Shown here piece by piece: positions 9,102 through 18,177 of a stretch of 64,000 nucleotides of DNA. The DNA is from an uncultured beta proteobacterium (GTDB taxonomy: Bacteria > Pseudomonadota > Gammaproteobacteria > Burkholderiales > SG8-39). How positions within the stretch are numbered: position 1 is the stretch's first letter; the number at the start of each line of letters is the position of its first letter. A model generated the notes under the pieces. The model was not told the origin of the DNA, searched no databases, and worked only from the letters and a program-made list of their open reading frames with translations. The stretch lies in assembly GCA_902826155.1 (NCBI GenBank), contig CADEDU010000008.1:29080-93079 (forward strand), in the 5' to 3' direction. Made by a program: the position numbers and the translations under genes.

Positions 9102-9542
9102 ATGTTCGGACCCCGCAGCGCCGCCACGACCTATGCCAAAGTCGATCTCGAATCGCGCGTCAACAGCGCGAATCAACATCAGCTGATCCAGATGCTTTAC
9201 GACGGCGCCATCCTGTCGGTGGCGCAGGCGGTCAGCGCGCTGGAACGCAACGACATCGCCGCCAAGGGCGCCGCGATCTCGCGCGCGATCTCGATCATCG
9301 AGGACGGGTTACGCGCAAGTCTCGATCCGACTCAAGGCGGCGCGCTCGCCGCGAGCCTGGACGGGCTGTACGAGTACATGTCGCAGCGGCTGCTGCTGGC
9401 CAGCCTGCGCAACGATCCGGCCCTGTTCAGTGAAGTCAAACAGCTGCTCAACGAACTGCGCGAAGCGTGGGCGTCGATCGCCAATGCCGCAACGCAGCCA
9501 AAACCCGAACTCGCCGCCGTGGCCGGAGGCCGCAACCGGTGA
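9102..9542 (+). CDS. fliS: Flagellin export chaperone FliS
   Basis: 146 residues. FliS binds the C-terminal end of flagellin in the cytoplasm and prevents early assembly. The family signature is clear: TYAKVDLESRVNSANQHQLI near the N-terminus, then MLYDGAI, GAAISRAISIIEDGLRASLD and LYEYMSQRLLLASLRNDP. The all-helical core covers about residues 5-130; the last 15 residues are a loose tail. Its stop overlaps the GTG start of the next gene by four bases (GTGA at 9539-9542), suggesting translational coupling. Confidence 0.95.
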   Translation: MFGPRSAATTYAKVDLESRVNSANQHQLIQMLYDGAILSVAQAVSALERNDIAAKGAAISRAISIIEDGLRASLDPTQGGALAASLDGLYEYMSQRLLLASLRNDPALFSEVKQLLNELREAWASIANAATQPKPELAAVAGGRNR

Positions 9543-9874
9543 ACGAACCGCACGCCGCCTGGGAGCAAACCATGCGCACTTACGAATTCCTCGCGCAGAA
9601 AAGCACTGCGATGCTCGAAGCCGCCACCCGCAGCGAGTGGGATACGGTGATCGAGATCGAGCGCGAGTGTCAGACACTGATCGCTCAGCTGAAGGTCCAC
9701 GGTGACGTCATCCCGATGGACGAGTCCGCCCGGCGGCGCAAGGTGCAGATCATCCGCCACATGCTCGAGCAGGACGCCGAGATCCGCGAGCTTGCCCATC
9801 CCTGGATGGCCGAGCTCAGTCGCGTGATGCGCATATCGCGGACGCAGCGAAAGGTCGAGAACGCCTACGGCTGA
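9539..9874 (+). CDS. fliT: FliT-type flagellar chaperone
   Basis: Small helical protein (111 residues from GTG 9539, 100 from ATG 9572) at the normal FliT position after fliS. FliT chaperones FliD and in enterics also binds FlhD/C. It shows the expected pattern: an N-terminal helix (YEFLAQKSTAMLEAATRSEWDTVIEIERECQTLI), a central helix and a charged C-terminus. The sequence is weakly conserved across the family, so the call leans on context. The GTG start, overlapping the fliS stop (GTGA), is favoured; ATG 9572 is the alternative. Confidence 0.8.
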   Translation: MNEPHAAWEQTMRTYEFLAQKSTAMLEAATRSEWDTVIEIERECQTLIAQLKVHGDVIPMDESARRRKVQIIRHMLEQDAEIRELAHPWMAELSRVMRISRTQRKVENAYG

Positions 9875-9962
9875 GGCCGCAACGAGCCAACGGCGCGCGG
9901 CAGGTCGCCCCGGTTCGTGATCCGACGCTCGGCCTGCTCGCCGCCTCGATCCGGCACTAAAC

Positions 9963-11006
9963 ATGGAACTCGGCTCGCTATCAAGATTGCTGCTGGCCAA
10001 ACTGGCGACCGAGCTGCGCGGCGAGACCGTCGTGGGTCGCGCCGATCCGTCAGGCGCCCTGGGCGCGAACGGCACCCGATCGACGTCGGGCGCACTGCCG
10101 CAGCCGGTCCCATCCAAACCTGAAGCATCCGCGCAGCTGCCGGCGCCGTCGACGACACTTACCCCAACGGGCCAACTGGTCGCACGATTGCTGCGCACCG
10201 ATTCGGGTGCCGACCCCTCGCCCGCGATCGCGACCGCGCAGCCGATCGTCGATGCGACCGGTTCGCCCGATCAGATCGCGCAGACGTTGGCCCGCGTGGT
10301 GACCGAGAGTGGTCTGTTCTACGAATCGCATCTGCTCGAATGGACGCAAGGCAAACGCGACCTCGATTCGCTGCTGCGCGAACCCCAGGCGCGTCTGCCC
10401 GATGGTCAGGGCACCGCACGTGAAACGAGCGCCGGAAAGCACACCGACGCATTGGTGAACACCGCCAAGGCGACGCACGAGTGGCCCCAGCGTACGGGGG
10501 ATGGGCCGGGCGAACGCGCCAGCACCGATGTCATCGAACCGCGCGATCGACACATCTCCATCCGTGTCGGGGAGTCGGGCTCCGAACCTTCGTCACCGGA
10601 TGCGCGCAACACCGCAGCCGAGCCACGGTTGAGCGCGGACGCCGCGCGGATCGTGCGCCATCAACTCGACGCGTTGGCCGCCGAGCAGATCGTGTGGCGG
10701 GGCGCGTTGCGGCCGGGCGAACCGGGAGAAATCGAAATCGGACGCGACCCGCACGCAACTGCCGAAGCCGGGCCTGAGGTCTGGCGCGCACGCCTTGCGC
10801 TGGAGCTGCCGCAACTGGGTAGGGTCGAGATTGCCATCGCCCTGGACAACGGCAACGTGGCGCTCGCATTTCGCACCGGTGCCGACAGCCGGGCCGAGCT
10901 GGCGAGGCAGGCAGGCGCGTTGCAGAGCGCACTCGCCGCCCAGGCGCTGCGTGTCCAGGGCATGCAGTTTCTCGAACCACGCCCGCTACCGGAGCGCGTG
11001 CCGTGA
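9963..11006 (+). CDS. FliK-like flagellar hook-length control domain protein
   Basis: 347 residues. The first 210 are Pro/Ala/Ser/Thr-rich and probably unfolded. The C-terminal 110 residues (from about 225) resemble the globular Flg_hook domain of FliK: EPGEIEIGRD, LELPQLGRVEIAIALDNGNVALAF, then a helix RAELARQAGALQSALAAQAL. A complete fliK exists at 18178, so this is a second FliK-like protein, as seen beside flhB-like genes in other betaproteobacteria. Its role is unclear. The stop overlaps the start of the FlhB-like gene (GTGA at 11003), so the pair is coupled. Confidence 0.75.
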   Translation: MELGSLSRLLLAKLATELRGETVVGRADPSGALGANGTRSTSGALPQPVPSKPEASAQLPAPSTTLTPTGQLVARLLRTDSGADPSPAIATAQPIVDATGSPDQIAQTLARVVTESGLFYESHLLEWTQGKRDLDSLLREPQARLPDGQGTARETSAGKHTDALVNTAKATHEWPQRTGDGPGERASTDVIEPRDRHISIRVGESGSEPSSPDARNTAAEPRLSADAARIVRHQLDALAAEQIVWRGALRPGEPGEIEIGRDPHATAEAGPEVWRARLALELPQLGRVEIAIALDNGNVALAFRTGADSRAELARQAGALQSALAAQALRVQGMQFLEPRPLPERVP

Positions 11007-11413
11007 ATCCGTTGCGCGACGCGAAATTGCCCCTGGCGGTTCGCGGCACGACGAGTGCCGCATCGACGCAGGCGCGCAGCGCTGCAGCGATGACCGCCGT
11101 GGCACTTGCGTACACCGAATCCGACGTCGCACCGCGCGTGGTCGCCAAGGGCAAGGGTGCGATCGCCGAAGAGATCATTCGCCGCGCGCGTGAGGCCGGT
11201 GTATTCGTCCACGAATCGGCGGAGCTGGTCGGACTGCTGGCGAAACTTGACCTTGACGCACACATCCCCCCCGCACTTTACTTCGCGATCGCGGAGATCC
11301 TCGCGTGGATCTACGCGGTCGAGCGCAACGGCGGCGCAGACAGCGGCCGTCCGCCTCAACGCGGCAGCGATGCTCCGGCCCCGGTCGTTCCACAACCCAC
11401 TTCGAAATCGTAG
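11003..11413 (+). CDS. FlhB C-terminal-domain-like protein
   Basis: 136 residues resembling the cytoplasmic domain of the export switch protein FlhB without its membrane part: AVALAYTESDVAPRVVAKGKGAIAEEIIRRAREAGVFVHESAELVGLLAKLDLDAHIP. The NPTH autocleavage site of true FlhB is not present (the equivalent region reads AYTESDVAP), so it cannot self-cleave like FlhB. Such stand-alone FlhB-like proteins can partly replace the FlhB C-terminal domain in other bacteria. Start: GTG 11003, overlapping the previous stop. The last 25 residues are Pro/Gly-rich. Confidence 0.85.
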   Translation: MNPLRDAKLPLAVRGTTSAASTQARSAAAMTAVALAYTESDVAPRVVAKGKGAIAEEIIRRAREAGVFVHESAELVGLLAKLDLDAHIPPALYFAIAEILAWIYAVERNGGADSGRPPQRGSDAPAPVVPQPTSKS

Positions 11414-11421
11414 CGACGCCT

Positions 11422-12189
11422 ATGCAGGAAGCAATGAGCCCAGGTACCGGTACGCTCGCCGAGCCGGATCTGTTTCCGTTCACGGTCACCAATGCACGCG
11501 AGATCACCAGCATCCTGGTGGGACTGTGCAAGCACCGCATTCGCGCCAGCGTCTACTTCAATGCGCAACCGGGTTCGATCCTCACCTGCCTGCTCGCGGT
11601 GCAACCGAGCAGCAACACCCTGGTGTTCGACATCGACCGTGACGAGCGTCGCAACGCCGCGCTGGTGAGCGCCGAGAAGCTGGCCTGGCGCACCGCCGTC
11701 GACGGCGTGAAGATCGAATTCAGCACTGGTCAGGCACGCCTGATCGACTTCGAAGGCAGCCCCGCGCTCGCGGCGCCACTGCCCGCGCGCATGCTGCGGC
11801 TGCAGCGGCGCAATGCTTATCGCGCGCCGGTACCGGTAAGCCGCCCGCCGATCTGCCTCATCGATCTCGATGGCACCGGGAAGGTCGCGTTCAAGGCGCG
11901 CGTGCTCGACATCAGCACGCTCGGCCTGTCGGTGCTGATCGACTCGAACCAGGTGGACCCGACGCCGCTGCTCAAGCTCGCGCGGCTGTCGCTCGATCTG
12001 CCGGGTTTCGGTGAAGTGCAATGCTCGGCCGAGATCCGCTACGCGATCGATCCGGGCCGGCGTTTTCCGTCGAGCCTGCGCCGCTGCGGCGTGCAGTTCC
12101 TCAATGTCGCGGCCGCCGACGAAGTGCTGCTGCAGCGCTATGTGATCGCGCTCGATCGCGATCGGGTCAAGAACAAATTGACCGAGTAG
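11422..12189 (+). CDS. ycgR: YcgR-type c-di-GMP-binding flagellar brake protein
   Basis: 255 residues: an N-terminal YcgR_N-like domain (about 15-115) and a C-terminal PilZ domain (about 120-240). The c-di-GMP binding motifs are visible: RxxxR in RLQRRNAYR and DxSxxG in LDISTLG. In enterics YcgR bound to c-di-GMP acts on the motor to slow or bias rotation. The cyclases and EAL protein in this window could supply or remove its ligand. Start: ATG 11422, chosen because upstream codons overlap the FlhB-like gene. It is convergent with fliE. Confidence 0.92.
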   Translation: MQEAMSPGTGTLAEPDLFPFTVTNAREITSILVGLCKHRIRASVYFNAQPGSILTCLLAVQPSSNTLVFDIDRDERRNAALVSAEKLAWRTAVDGVKIEFSTGQARLIDFEGSPALAAPLPARMLRLQRRNAYRAPVPVSRPPICLIDLDGTGKVAFKARVLDISTLGLSVLIDSNQVDPTPLLKLARLSLDLPGFGEVQCSAEIRYAIDPGRRFPSSLRRCGVQFLNVAAADEVLLQRYVIALDRDRVKNKLTE

Positions 12190-12261
12190 CGCCGGCTCGC
12201 GCTGCCCTCGCCGCGTCGAACGACGCCGCGAACGCTTCGCGATGCCCGGTCCGGACGAACC

Positions 12262-12588
12262 CTACACGTTCATTTGCATGATCTCGCTGTAGACCGCAAC
12301 GAGCCGTGCGCGCACCTGAACCGCCGCCTGGAACGTGATGTTCGATTTCTGCGCGGCGATCATCGTGTCCTCCAGGCTCACGTCGGGGTTGCCCAGCTGA
12401 AACTCCTTGGCGAGCGTGGCGGCCCGGTTTTGCGTACCGCTCACGTTGTCGAGCGCTTGCTTGAGCGCCGCACCGAAGTTGCCGCCCGGCTCCGTTGCAC
12501 CAACGGCGCTGCCCGCCTGCGTTCGCGCAGCTTCGAGTGCGCGCAGGCTCGGCTGCATCGCCACTGGTTTCGTCGAGATGGTTGCCAT
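12262..12588 (-). CDS. fliE: Flagellar hook-basal body complex protein FliE
   Basis: 108 residues. FliE joins the MS ring to the rod and is the first substrate passed by the export gate. The family signature is in the C-terminal half: NFGAALKQALDNVSGTQ, KEFQLGNPDVSLEDTMIAAQKSNITFQAAVQVRARLV and EIMQMNV at the end. Start: ATG 12588 with an AGGAG ribosome site just upstream; the frame stays open to 13110 but that part overlaps fliF and is not FliE-like. It is transcribed away from fliF, with 244 bases of shared control region. Confidence 0.94.
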   Translation of the reverse strand: MATISTKPVAMQPSLRALEAARTQAGSAVGATEPGGNFGAALKQALDNVSGTQNRAATLAKEFQLGNPDVSLEDTMIAAQKSNITFQAAVQVRARLVAVYSEIMQMNV

Positions 12589-12832
12589 CGTAGTTCTCCT
12601 CGCCGCCGCGCATCGGCAGCGACAATTTCTCACGTCGCCAGCGTACCGCTTTGCCATCGTGCACAGCCGCTCGAAATGATCTGAAAAGCCAGCGCTTTTC
12701 ATTGGATTGGCGCGGCGCACCTGCTTCGATAATCCCGCGAGGTCGAATGACCGACATCGTCTTGGGTCGAATGACCGACATCGTCTCGGGTCGATCGACC
12801 GACATCGTTTCAACACGGGGGCTTCGAAAAGG
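12589..12832. promoter_or_regulatory. fliE-fliF divergent control region
   Basis: Shared upstream region of fliE (minus) and fliF (plus). It contains a perfect inverted repeat TGAAAAGC-cagc-GCTTTTCA (12682-12701) and three 24-base tandem repeats (12741-12811). I looked for sigma-54 promoters (GG-N10-GC) and found no convincing one. Confidence 0.6.
12741..12811. repeat. Three 24-base tandem repeats with GGTC-N4-GACC dyads upstream of fliF
   Basis: Copies begin at 12741, 12765 and 12789. Each reads GGTCGAATGACCGACATCGT or a close variant and carries a dyad GGTC-N4-GACC. In the third copy the dyad is the perfect palindrome GGTCGATCGACC. The array ends 21 bases before the fliF ATG, so it would lie in the leader or promoter and could be a repressor or activator array. 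Confidence 0.8.
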
Positions 12833-14524
12833 ATGGCAACGCAGGCTGCGAACACGTCGGGCGGCATCGTCGCGTCCGCGCAGGGGTTCGCCGAATTGCC
12901 CAACCGCTCGAAGCTCGGCCTGATGATCGGGCTGGCGGCGCTTGCCGCCATTGCCGCGGCCGCGCTGATGTGGATGCGCACCCCCGAATACCGCGTGCTG
13001 TTCTCCAATCTGTCCGACCGCGACGGCGGCGCGATCGTCTCTGCGCTCTCGCAGATGAATGTGCCGTACCGGTTCGCCGAGGGCGGCGGCGCCATTCTGG
13101 TGCCTTCCACTCAGGTGCACGACGTGCGCTTGCGCCTGGCATCACAGGGACTGCCCAAGGGCGGCAACGTCGGCTTCGAACTGCTGGAGACCCAGCGCTT
13201 CGGCCTGACGCAGTTCCAGGAGCAGGTCAACTATCAGCGGGCGCTCGAAGGCGAGCTCGCCCGCTCGATCCAGTCGCTCTCGGCGGTGCAGACCGCACGC
13301 GTGCACCTGGCTATTCCGAAGCAAAGCGTGTTTCTGCGCGAATCGCAGAAACCGACCGCCTCGGTGCTGCTCAATCTCTATCCGGGCAAGGTGCTCGAAC
13401 GCGCGCAGATCGCCGGCATCGCCCATCTGGTCTCATCGAGCGTGCCCGAGCTCGCGCTCAGGAGCGTGAGCGTTGTCGACCAGAGCGGCGCCCTGCTCTC
13501 GACGCAACCGTCGGAGAACGAGGCGCGGCTCGATCCGTCGCAGCTCGCCTACGTGCAAAGCGTCGAAGCGGCGTACATGAAGCGCATCAACGAAATCCTC
13601 GAACCGATCGTCGGGCGCGGCAACCTGCGCGCGCAGGTGGCGGCAGACGTCGACTTCACCGTGACCGAGTCGACCGACGAGACGTTCAAGCCCAACCGCA
13701 ATCCGACCGACGCTTCGGTGCGAAGCGAACAGAGCGCCGAATCCTCCAGCCTCGGCGGCAGCGGCCCGCAGGGCATTCCCGGCGCGCTCTCCAATCAGCC
13801 GCCCGGCCAGACCAACGCGCAGATCACCCAGCCGCCGAACCAACCGGGGCAGCGTCCGCAAGGCAATGACACGGTCGTGCGCAATCCGACCGCCACGCAA
13901 CGCACCAACGCCGTCAACTACGAGATCGACAAGACCGTGCGTCACACGCGCGCGCAGGTCGGCTCGGTGCGCCGCGTCTCGACCGCGGTCGTCATCAACT
14001 ACCGCAAGCCGGCGCAGGAAGGCGGCAAACCCGAAGCACTGAACGAGGACGAACTCAAGCAGATCGAATCGCTGGTGCGCGAAGCGGTGGGCTTCAAGCA
14101 GGATCGCGGCGACAGCCTGCGGGTTACCGCGGCGCCGTTCTCGGTCGAAGTCGTGCCGCCCGCGGTCGAACTGGCGCTGTGGCAGCGTCCGGAGATCATC
14201 GCGCTCGCGATCGAGGTCGCCAAATGGATGCTCGGGCTGATCGTGCTGTTCATCGTGCTGTTCGGCATCCTGCGTCCGCTGCTCAAGCAACTGGCCACGC
14301 AGCCCCGCGTGCTGACGACGCTGCCACCAGGCAGCGACGCCAAGGCAGGCGAGGCCGCCAGGAGTGAAGACGCAGTCGTCGCGTTGAGCGGTGCGCAACC
14401 GGGCCAACAACAAGCCCTCCCCGACAACACCGGCTCGCGTCTGGACAACGCGCGCGCGATCGCACGCGAGAACCCGCGCCTGGTGGCCAACGTGGTTCGC
14501 AACTGGGTCAACGGTAATGGCTGA
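12833..14524 (+). CDS. fliF: Flagellar MS-ring protein FliF
   Basis: FliF forms the MS ring in the inner membrane, the base on which the motor and export gate are built. From ATG 12833 (AAAGG just upstream) it has 563 residues. There is a membrane segment at about 27-48, the periplasmic ring-building YscJ/FliF domain (about 50-225, with SNLSDRDGGAIVSAL and QTARVHLAIPKQSVFL), a Gln/Pro/Asn-rich stretch near 310-350, a second membrane segment at about 455-478 and a cytoplasmic tail that docks FliG. Length agrees with the family. It is the first gene of the fliFGHIJK run. Confidence 0.96.
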   Translation: MATQAANTSGGIVASAQGFAELPNRSKLGLMIGLAALAAIAAAALMWMRTPEYRVLFSNLSDRDGGAIVSALSQMNVPYRFAEGGGAILVPSTQVHDVRLRLASQGLPKGGNVGFELLETQRFGLTQFQEQVNYQRALEGELARSIQSLSAVQTARVHLAIPKQSVFLRESQKPTASVLLNLYPGKVLERAQIAGIAHLVSSSVPELALRSVSVVDQSGALLSTQPSENEARLDPSQLAYVQSVEAAYMKRINEILEPIVGRGNLRAQVAADVDFTVTESTDETFKPNRNPTDASVRSEQSAESSSLGGSGPQGIPGALSNQPPGQTNAQITQPPNQPGQRPQGNDTVVRNPTATQRTNAVNYEIDKTVRHTRAQVGSVRRVSTAVVINYRKPAQEGGKPEALNEDELKQIESLVREAVGFKQDRGDSLRVTAAPFSVEVVPPAVELALWQRPEIIALAIEVAKWMLGLIVLFIVLFGILRPLLKQLATQPRVLTTLPPGSDAKAGEAARSEDAVVALSGAQPGQQQALPDNTGSRLDNARAIARENPRLVANVVRNWVNGNG

Positions 14525-14574
14525 CGGCGAACTGGCCAACGCGCATCGTGCTCGTCCAATCATGGTGAGGGGCC

Positions 14575-15570
14575 ATGGCTGACGAAGGGCTCACCGAAGG
14601 CGCCATCCTGCTGCTCACGCTGGGCGAGGAGGAAGCCTCCGAGGTGTTCAAGCATCTGGCGCCGCGCGAGGTGCAGAAGCTGGGCGAGACCATGGCCGCG
14701 CTCAGCAACCTCACGCGCGAGCAGGTCGACAAGGTGCTGGAGCGCTTTCACTCGGAAGCCTCGGCACAGGCCTCGCTCGACGTCGACACCGACGCCTATC
14801 TGCGCAATGTGCTTTCCAAGGCGCTTGGCCCCGACAAGGCGAACCTGCTCCTCGATCGTATCCTGGCAGGCGGCGATACCAGCGCGATCGAGCGGCTGAA
14901 GTGGCTCGACGGCCCGACCGTCGCCGAGATGATCAAGAACGAGCATCCGCAGATCATCGCGACCATCCTGGTGCATCTGGAACGCGACCAGGCCTCGCAG
15001 GTACTCGGCGCGTTGACCGCTCGCACCCGCAACGACGTCGCGCTGCGCATCGCCACGCTCGACGGCGTACAGCCGATCGCGCTGCGCGAACTCAACGAGG
15101 CGATGGCCAAGCTGTTCTCGGGCAACGACAACCTGTCGCGCAAGCCCTTGGGCGGCGTGCGCATGGTTGCCGAGATCCTCAACATGCTGCCCGGCGCGGT
15201 CGAGACCGAAACGGTCGACAGCGTGCGCGAGGTGGATGCCGATCTGGCACAGAAGATCCTCGACGAGATGCTCAAGTTCGAAGACCTGCAGAAGCTCGAC
15301 GACAAGGCGATCCAGTCGGTGCTGCGCGAGGTGCAGGGCGACTCGCTGGTGCTCGCGCTCAAAGGTGCCGACGCCACGCTGCGCGAGAAGATCTTCAAGA
15401 ACATGTCGCAACGCGCCGCCGAACAGATGCGCGAAGACCTCGAATCGCGCGGCCCGGTCAAGCTTTCCGAGGTCGAGGGGCAGCAGAAGGAAATCATCAA
15501 GATCGTGCGTCGCCTGGCCGAGGAAGGCACGATCGCCATCGGCGGCAAGGGCGACGACCAGTTCGTCTAA
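14575..15570 (+). CDS. fliG: Flagellar motor switch protein FliG
   Basis: 331 residues. FliG sits on the FliF tail, contacts FliM/FliN and generates torque with MotA. The N-terminal domain (EGAILLLTLGEEEASEVFKHL), middle domain with the EHPQ motif (IKNEHPQIIATILVHL) and C-terminal charged torque helix (LDDKAIQSVLREVQGDSLVLALKGAD ... LREKIFKNMSQRAAEQMREDLE) are all present. It starts 50 bases after fliF and is followed after 9 bases by fliH. Confidence 0.97.
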   Translation: MADEGLTEGAILLLTLGEEEASEVFKHLAPREVQKLGETMAALSNLTREQVDKVLERFHSEASAQASLDVDTDAYLRNVLSKALGPDKANLLLDRILAGGDTSAIERLKWLDGPTVAEMIKNEHPQIIATILVHLERDQASQVLGALTARTRNDVALRIATLDGVQPIALRELNEAMAKLFSGNDNLSRKPLGGVRMVAEILNMLPGAVETETVDSVREVDADLAQKILDEMLKFEDLQKLDDKAIQSVLREVQGDSLVLALKGADATLREKIFKNMSQRAAEQMREDLESRGPVKLSEVEGQQKEIIKIVRRLAEEGTIAIGGKGDDQFV

Positions 15571-15579
15571 ACACACGCC

Positions 15580-16260
15580 ATGTCATCCGCGAAATCCACC
15601 CTCGATTCGCTGCTCATCCCGCCTGAGCAGCTCAAGGCCGCGAAACGTTGGAGCCCGGGCCAGCTCGACACGCGCTCTTCGCCCGGTTCCGCACGAGCGA
15701 ACACCCGCGAATCGCCTCACGCTCTCCAGCAGGCCGCCGAGACGCGCGCCAGGCAGGCCGCCCTGCTCAAAGCCAGGGAGGACGGATTCGCCGCGGGCTT
15801 CGCCGACGGGCGTGCACTCGCCGAACACGAGGCGCGACGGCTGTCGCAGGTCGCCGTAAGCATGGAAGCGGCCATCGCCGGCCTGGAACACAGCGTCGCC
15901 GATCAACTGCTCAACCTCGCGATCGATCTGGCGCGCGCGGTCCTTCGCCATGAACTCACCGTTCGCCCGGAAGCGCTGCGCGAGTTGGTGCAGGAAGCGA
16001 TGCGCGCGCTGCCCGAATCGATCGCCGGCGGCGAGATCCAGGTGCATCCATCGGACGTCGACCTGGTGAAGGACTACCTGCGCGACGCGGGCTACAACGG
16101 CGGCTGGCGCGTCGTCGCCGACACCCGCATCGACGCCGGCGGTTGCCGCATCACCACGCGCGCCTGCGACATCGACGGCACGCTGCGTACCCGCTGGGAA
16201 CACCTTATGCATTCGCTCGGGCGCAGCGACGCCTGGAAGATCGCGGACCCCAATGGCTAG
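15580..16260 (+). CDS. fliH: Flagellar assembly protein FliH
   Basis: 226 residues. FliH dimers hold the FliI ATPase in check and tether it to the export gate. An N-terminal variable part (to about 60) is followed by a coiled-coil stretch (about 60-110, including [23 protein letters not shown]) and the conserved C-terminal domain ([28 protein letters not shown]). The gene overlaps fliI by eight bases (16253-16260). Confidence 0.92.
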   Translation: MSSAKSTLDSLLIPPEQLKAAKRWSPGQLDTRSSPGSARANTRESPHALQQAAETRARQAALLKAREDGFAAGFADGRALAEHEARRLSQVAVSMEAAIAGLEHSVADQLLNLAIDLARAVLRHELTVRPEALRELVQEAMRALPESIAGGEIQVHPSDVDLVKDYLRDAGYNGGWRVVADTRIDAGGCRITTRACDIDGTLRTRWEHLMHSLGRSDAWKIADPNG

Positions 16261-17677
16261 CCCGGCACCGCTCAAGGACGCGACGGCGCGCTGGCAACGC
16301 TACCTCGCCGAGTGCCGTGCCTTCGCGGGCGTGCCCACGCCGCTCAACGTGCACGGCCGGCTCACGCGCGTGGCGGGGCTGGTGATGGAAGCGGTTGGGC
16401 TGACACTGCCGTTAGGCAGCACCTGCATCGTCAAGCAGGACGGCGCGCAGCTCACCGAGGCCGAGGTCGTCGGATTCTCGGGCGAGCGGCTGTTCCTGAT
16501 GCCGACGACCGAGATCCACGGCCTCACGCCCGGAGCGATCGTGATCCCGAGCGAGATGAATCACGCCGGGCCGCGCTACGGCAAGCCCGGACATCCGTGG
16601 CGCCGCATCGAGGACCGCACCCGGCACATGCCGGTGGGCGATGGCCTGCTCGGGCGCATCGTCGACGGCAACGGGCGCGTGCTCGACAAGCTGGGCGCGC
16701 TCAACGTCGGCGAGACGCGGCCGCTGCGCAGCCGGCTCATCAATCCGATCGATCGTGAACCGATCCGCACCGCGCTCGACGTCGGCGTGCGCAGCATCAA
16801 CGCGCTGCTCACCACCGGCCGCGGCCAGCGCATGGGGCTGTTCGCCGGATCGGGCGTGGGCAAGAGCGTGCTGTTAGGCATGATGGCGCGCTACACCACC
16901 GCCGACGTCACGGTCGTGGGACTGATCGGCGAACGCGGCCGCGAGGTCAAGGAGTTCATCGAAGACATCCTCGGCGCCGAGGGCCTGGCGCGCTCGGTCG
17001 TCGTCGCCGCGCCGGCCGACGCCCCGCCGCTCCTGCGCCTGCAAGGGGCTGCTTACGCCACGTCGCTGGCCGAACACTTTCGCGATCAGGGCCGCAACGT
17101 GCTGCTGATCATGGACTCGCTCACGCGTTATGCGATGGCGCAACGCGAGATCGCGCTTGCGGTCGGCGAGCCCCCGGCGACCAAAGGCTATCCGCCTTCG
17201 GTGTTCGCCAAGCTGCCGCAACTGGTCGAGCGCACCGGCAACGGCACGGCAGGCGGCGGTTCGATCACTGCGTTCTACACGGTGCTTACCGAAGGCGACG
17301 ATCAGCAGGATCCGATCGCCGACTCGGCACGCGCGATTCTCGACGGTCATATCGTGCTCTCGCGGGCGATCGCCGAGGCGGGCCAGTATCCGGCGATCGA
17401 CATCGAAGCCTCGATCAGCCGCGTCATGCAGGTGCTGGCGAGCGATTCCGACATGCACCTCGCACGCCGCTTCAAGCAGCTCTACTCGCGCTTCCAGCGC
17501 AGTCGCGATCTGATCGCCGTCGGCGCCTACGTGCCGGGCACCGATCCGCTGCTCGACGATGCAATCGCACTCAAACCGCATCTGGACGCGTTCCTGCAGC
17601 AAGGCATGCGCGAGCGCGCGAGCCTGAACGACAGCCTGGCCGCCCTGCGCGGCCTGTTCGGCGCCGCGACCCACTGA
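16253..17677 (+). CDS. fliI: Flagellum-specific ATPase FliI
   Basis: 474 residues. FliI is the F1-beta-like ATPase of the flagellar type III export system; it unfolds or delivers substrates together with FliH and FliJ. Walker A is AGSGVGKS at about 198-205 and Walker B is VLLIMDS at about 282-288. [12 protein letters not shown] and the ASISRVM stretch are also family hallmarks. Full length. It starts inside the end of fliH (eight-base overlap) and is followed two bases later by fliJ. Confidence 0.97.
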   Translation: MASPAPLKDATARWQRYLAECRAFAGVPTPLNVHGRLTRVAGLVMEAVGLTLPLGSTCIVKQDGAQLTEAEVVGFSGERLFLMPTTEIHGLTPGAIVIPSEMNHAGPRYGKPGHPWRRIEDRTRHMPVGDGLLGRIVDGNGRVLDKLGALNVGETRPLRSRLINPIDREPIRTALDVGVRSINALLTTGRGQRMGLFAGSGVGKSVLLGMMARYTTADVTVVGLIGERGREVKEFIEDILGAEGLARSVVVAAPADAPPLLRLQGAAYATSLAEHFRDQGRNVLLIMDSLTRYAMAQREIALAVGEPPATKGYPPSVFAKLPQLVERTGNGTAGGGSITAFYTVLTEGDDQQDPIADSARAILDGHIVLSRAIAEAGQYPAIDIEASISRVMQVLASDSDMHLARRFKQLYSRFQRSRDLIAVGAYVPGTDPLLDDAIALKPHLDAFLQQGMRERASLNDSLAALRGLFGAATH

Positions 17678-17679
17678 CC

Positions 17680-18141
17680 ATGGCCAACGACACCAACGCA
17701 CTGACCACCCTGATCGAGCTCGCCCAGAAAGCGAGCGACGAACGTGCGCGCCAGCTCGGCGGCGCCCTGTCGCGTGAATCCGACTCGAGCAAGCGTCTGG
17801 CGATGCTCGACGACTACCGGCGCGACTACCTGCTGAACTTCGACAGCGTCTGCAGGCGCGGCGTCTCACCAGCCGGGTTGGTGAACTTCCACCAGTTCCT
17901 GAACAAGCTCGATGTCGCCATCGCGCAGCAACGCCGGGCGGTCGAGCATGCCGCCCATGTCGCGGCAGGTGCCCGCGTGGCGATGCGCGAGGCCGAACGC
18001 AAGCGCCAGTCGCTGGTGACGCTGCGCGAACGCCGGCTCGCAGCGGGTCGCGCGCACGAGGCGCGCCTCGAACAGAAGTTGCACGACGAGATCGCGATGC
18101 AAATCGCGGTGCGCGAACCGCAGGGCTCCCGACACAGTTGA
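17680..18141 (+). CDS. fliJ: Flagellar export protein FliJ
   Basis: 153 residues, almost wholly alpha-helical coiled coil, as expected for FliJ, the central-stalk-like partner of the FliI hexamer. Visible family features are LIELAQKASDERARQLG near the N-terminus, MLDDYRRDY and FHQFLNKLDVAIAQQRRAVEHA in the middle and an Arg/Glu-rich C-terminal helix. It follows fliI by two bases. Sequence conservation in this family is low, but position and length fit. Confidence 0.9.
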   Translation: MANDTNALTTLIELAQKASDERARQLGGALSRESDSSKRLAMLDDYRRDYLLNFDSVCRRGVSPAGLVNFHQFLNKLDVAIAQQRRAVEHAAHVAAGARVAMREAERKRQSLVTLRERRLAAGRAHEARLEQKLHDEIAMQIAVREPQGSRHS

Positions 18142-18177
18142 ACCCGCAGTTGACCCACAAACGCAAGGACGACGATC

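Noticed and set aside
12691..12735. Possible sigma-54 promoter (TTGGCGCGG ... CTGC) before fliF
   Set aside because: GG and GC are 12 bases apart instead of the required 10, so it does not fit the consensus.
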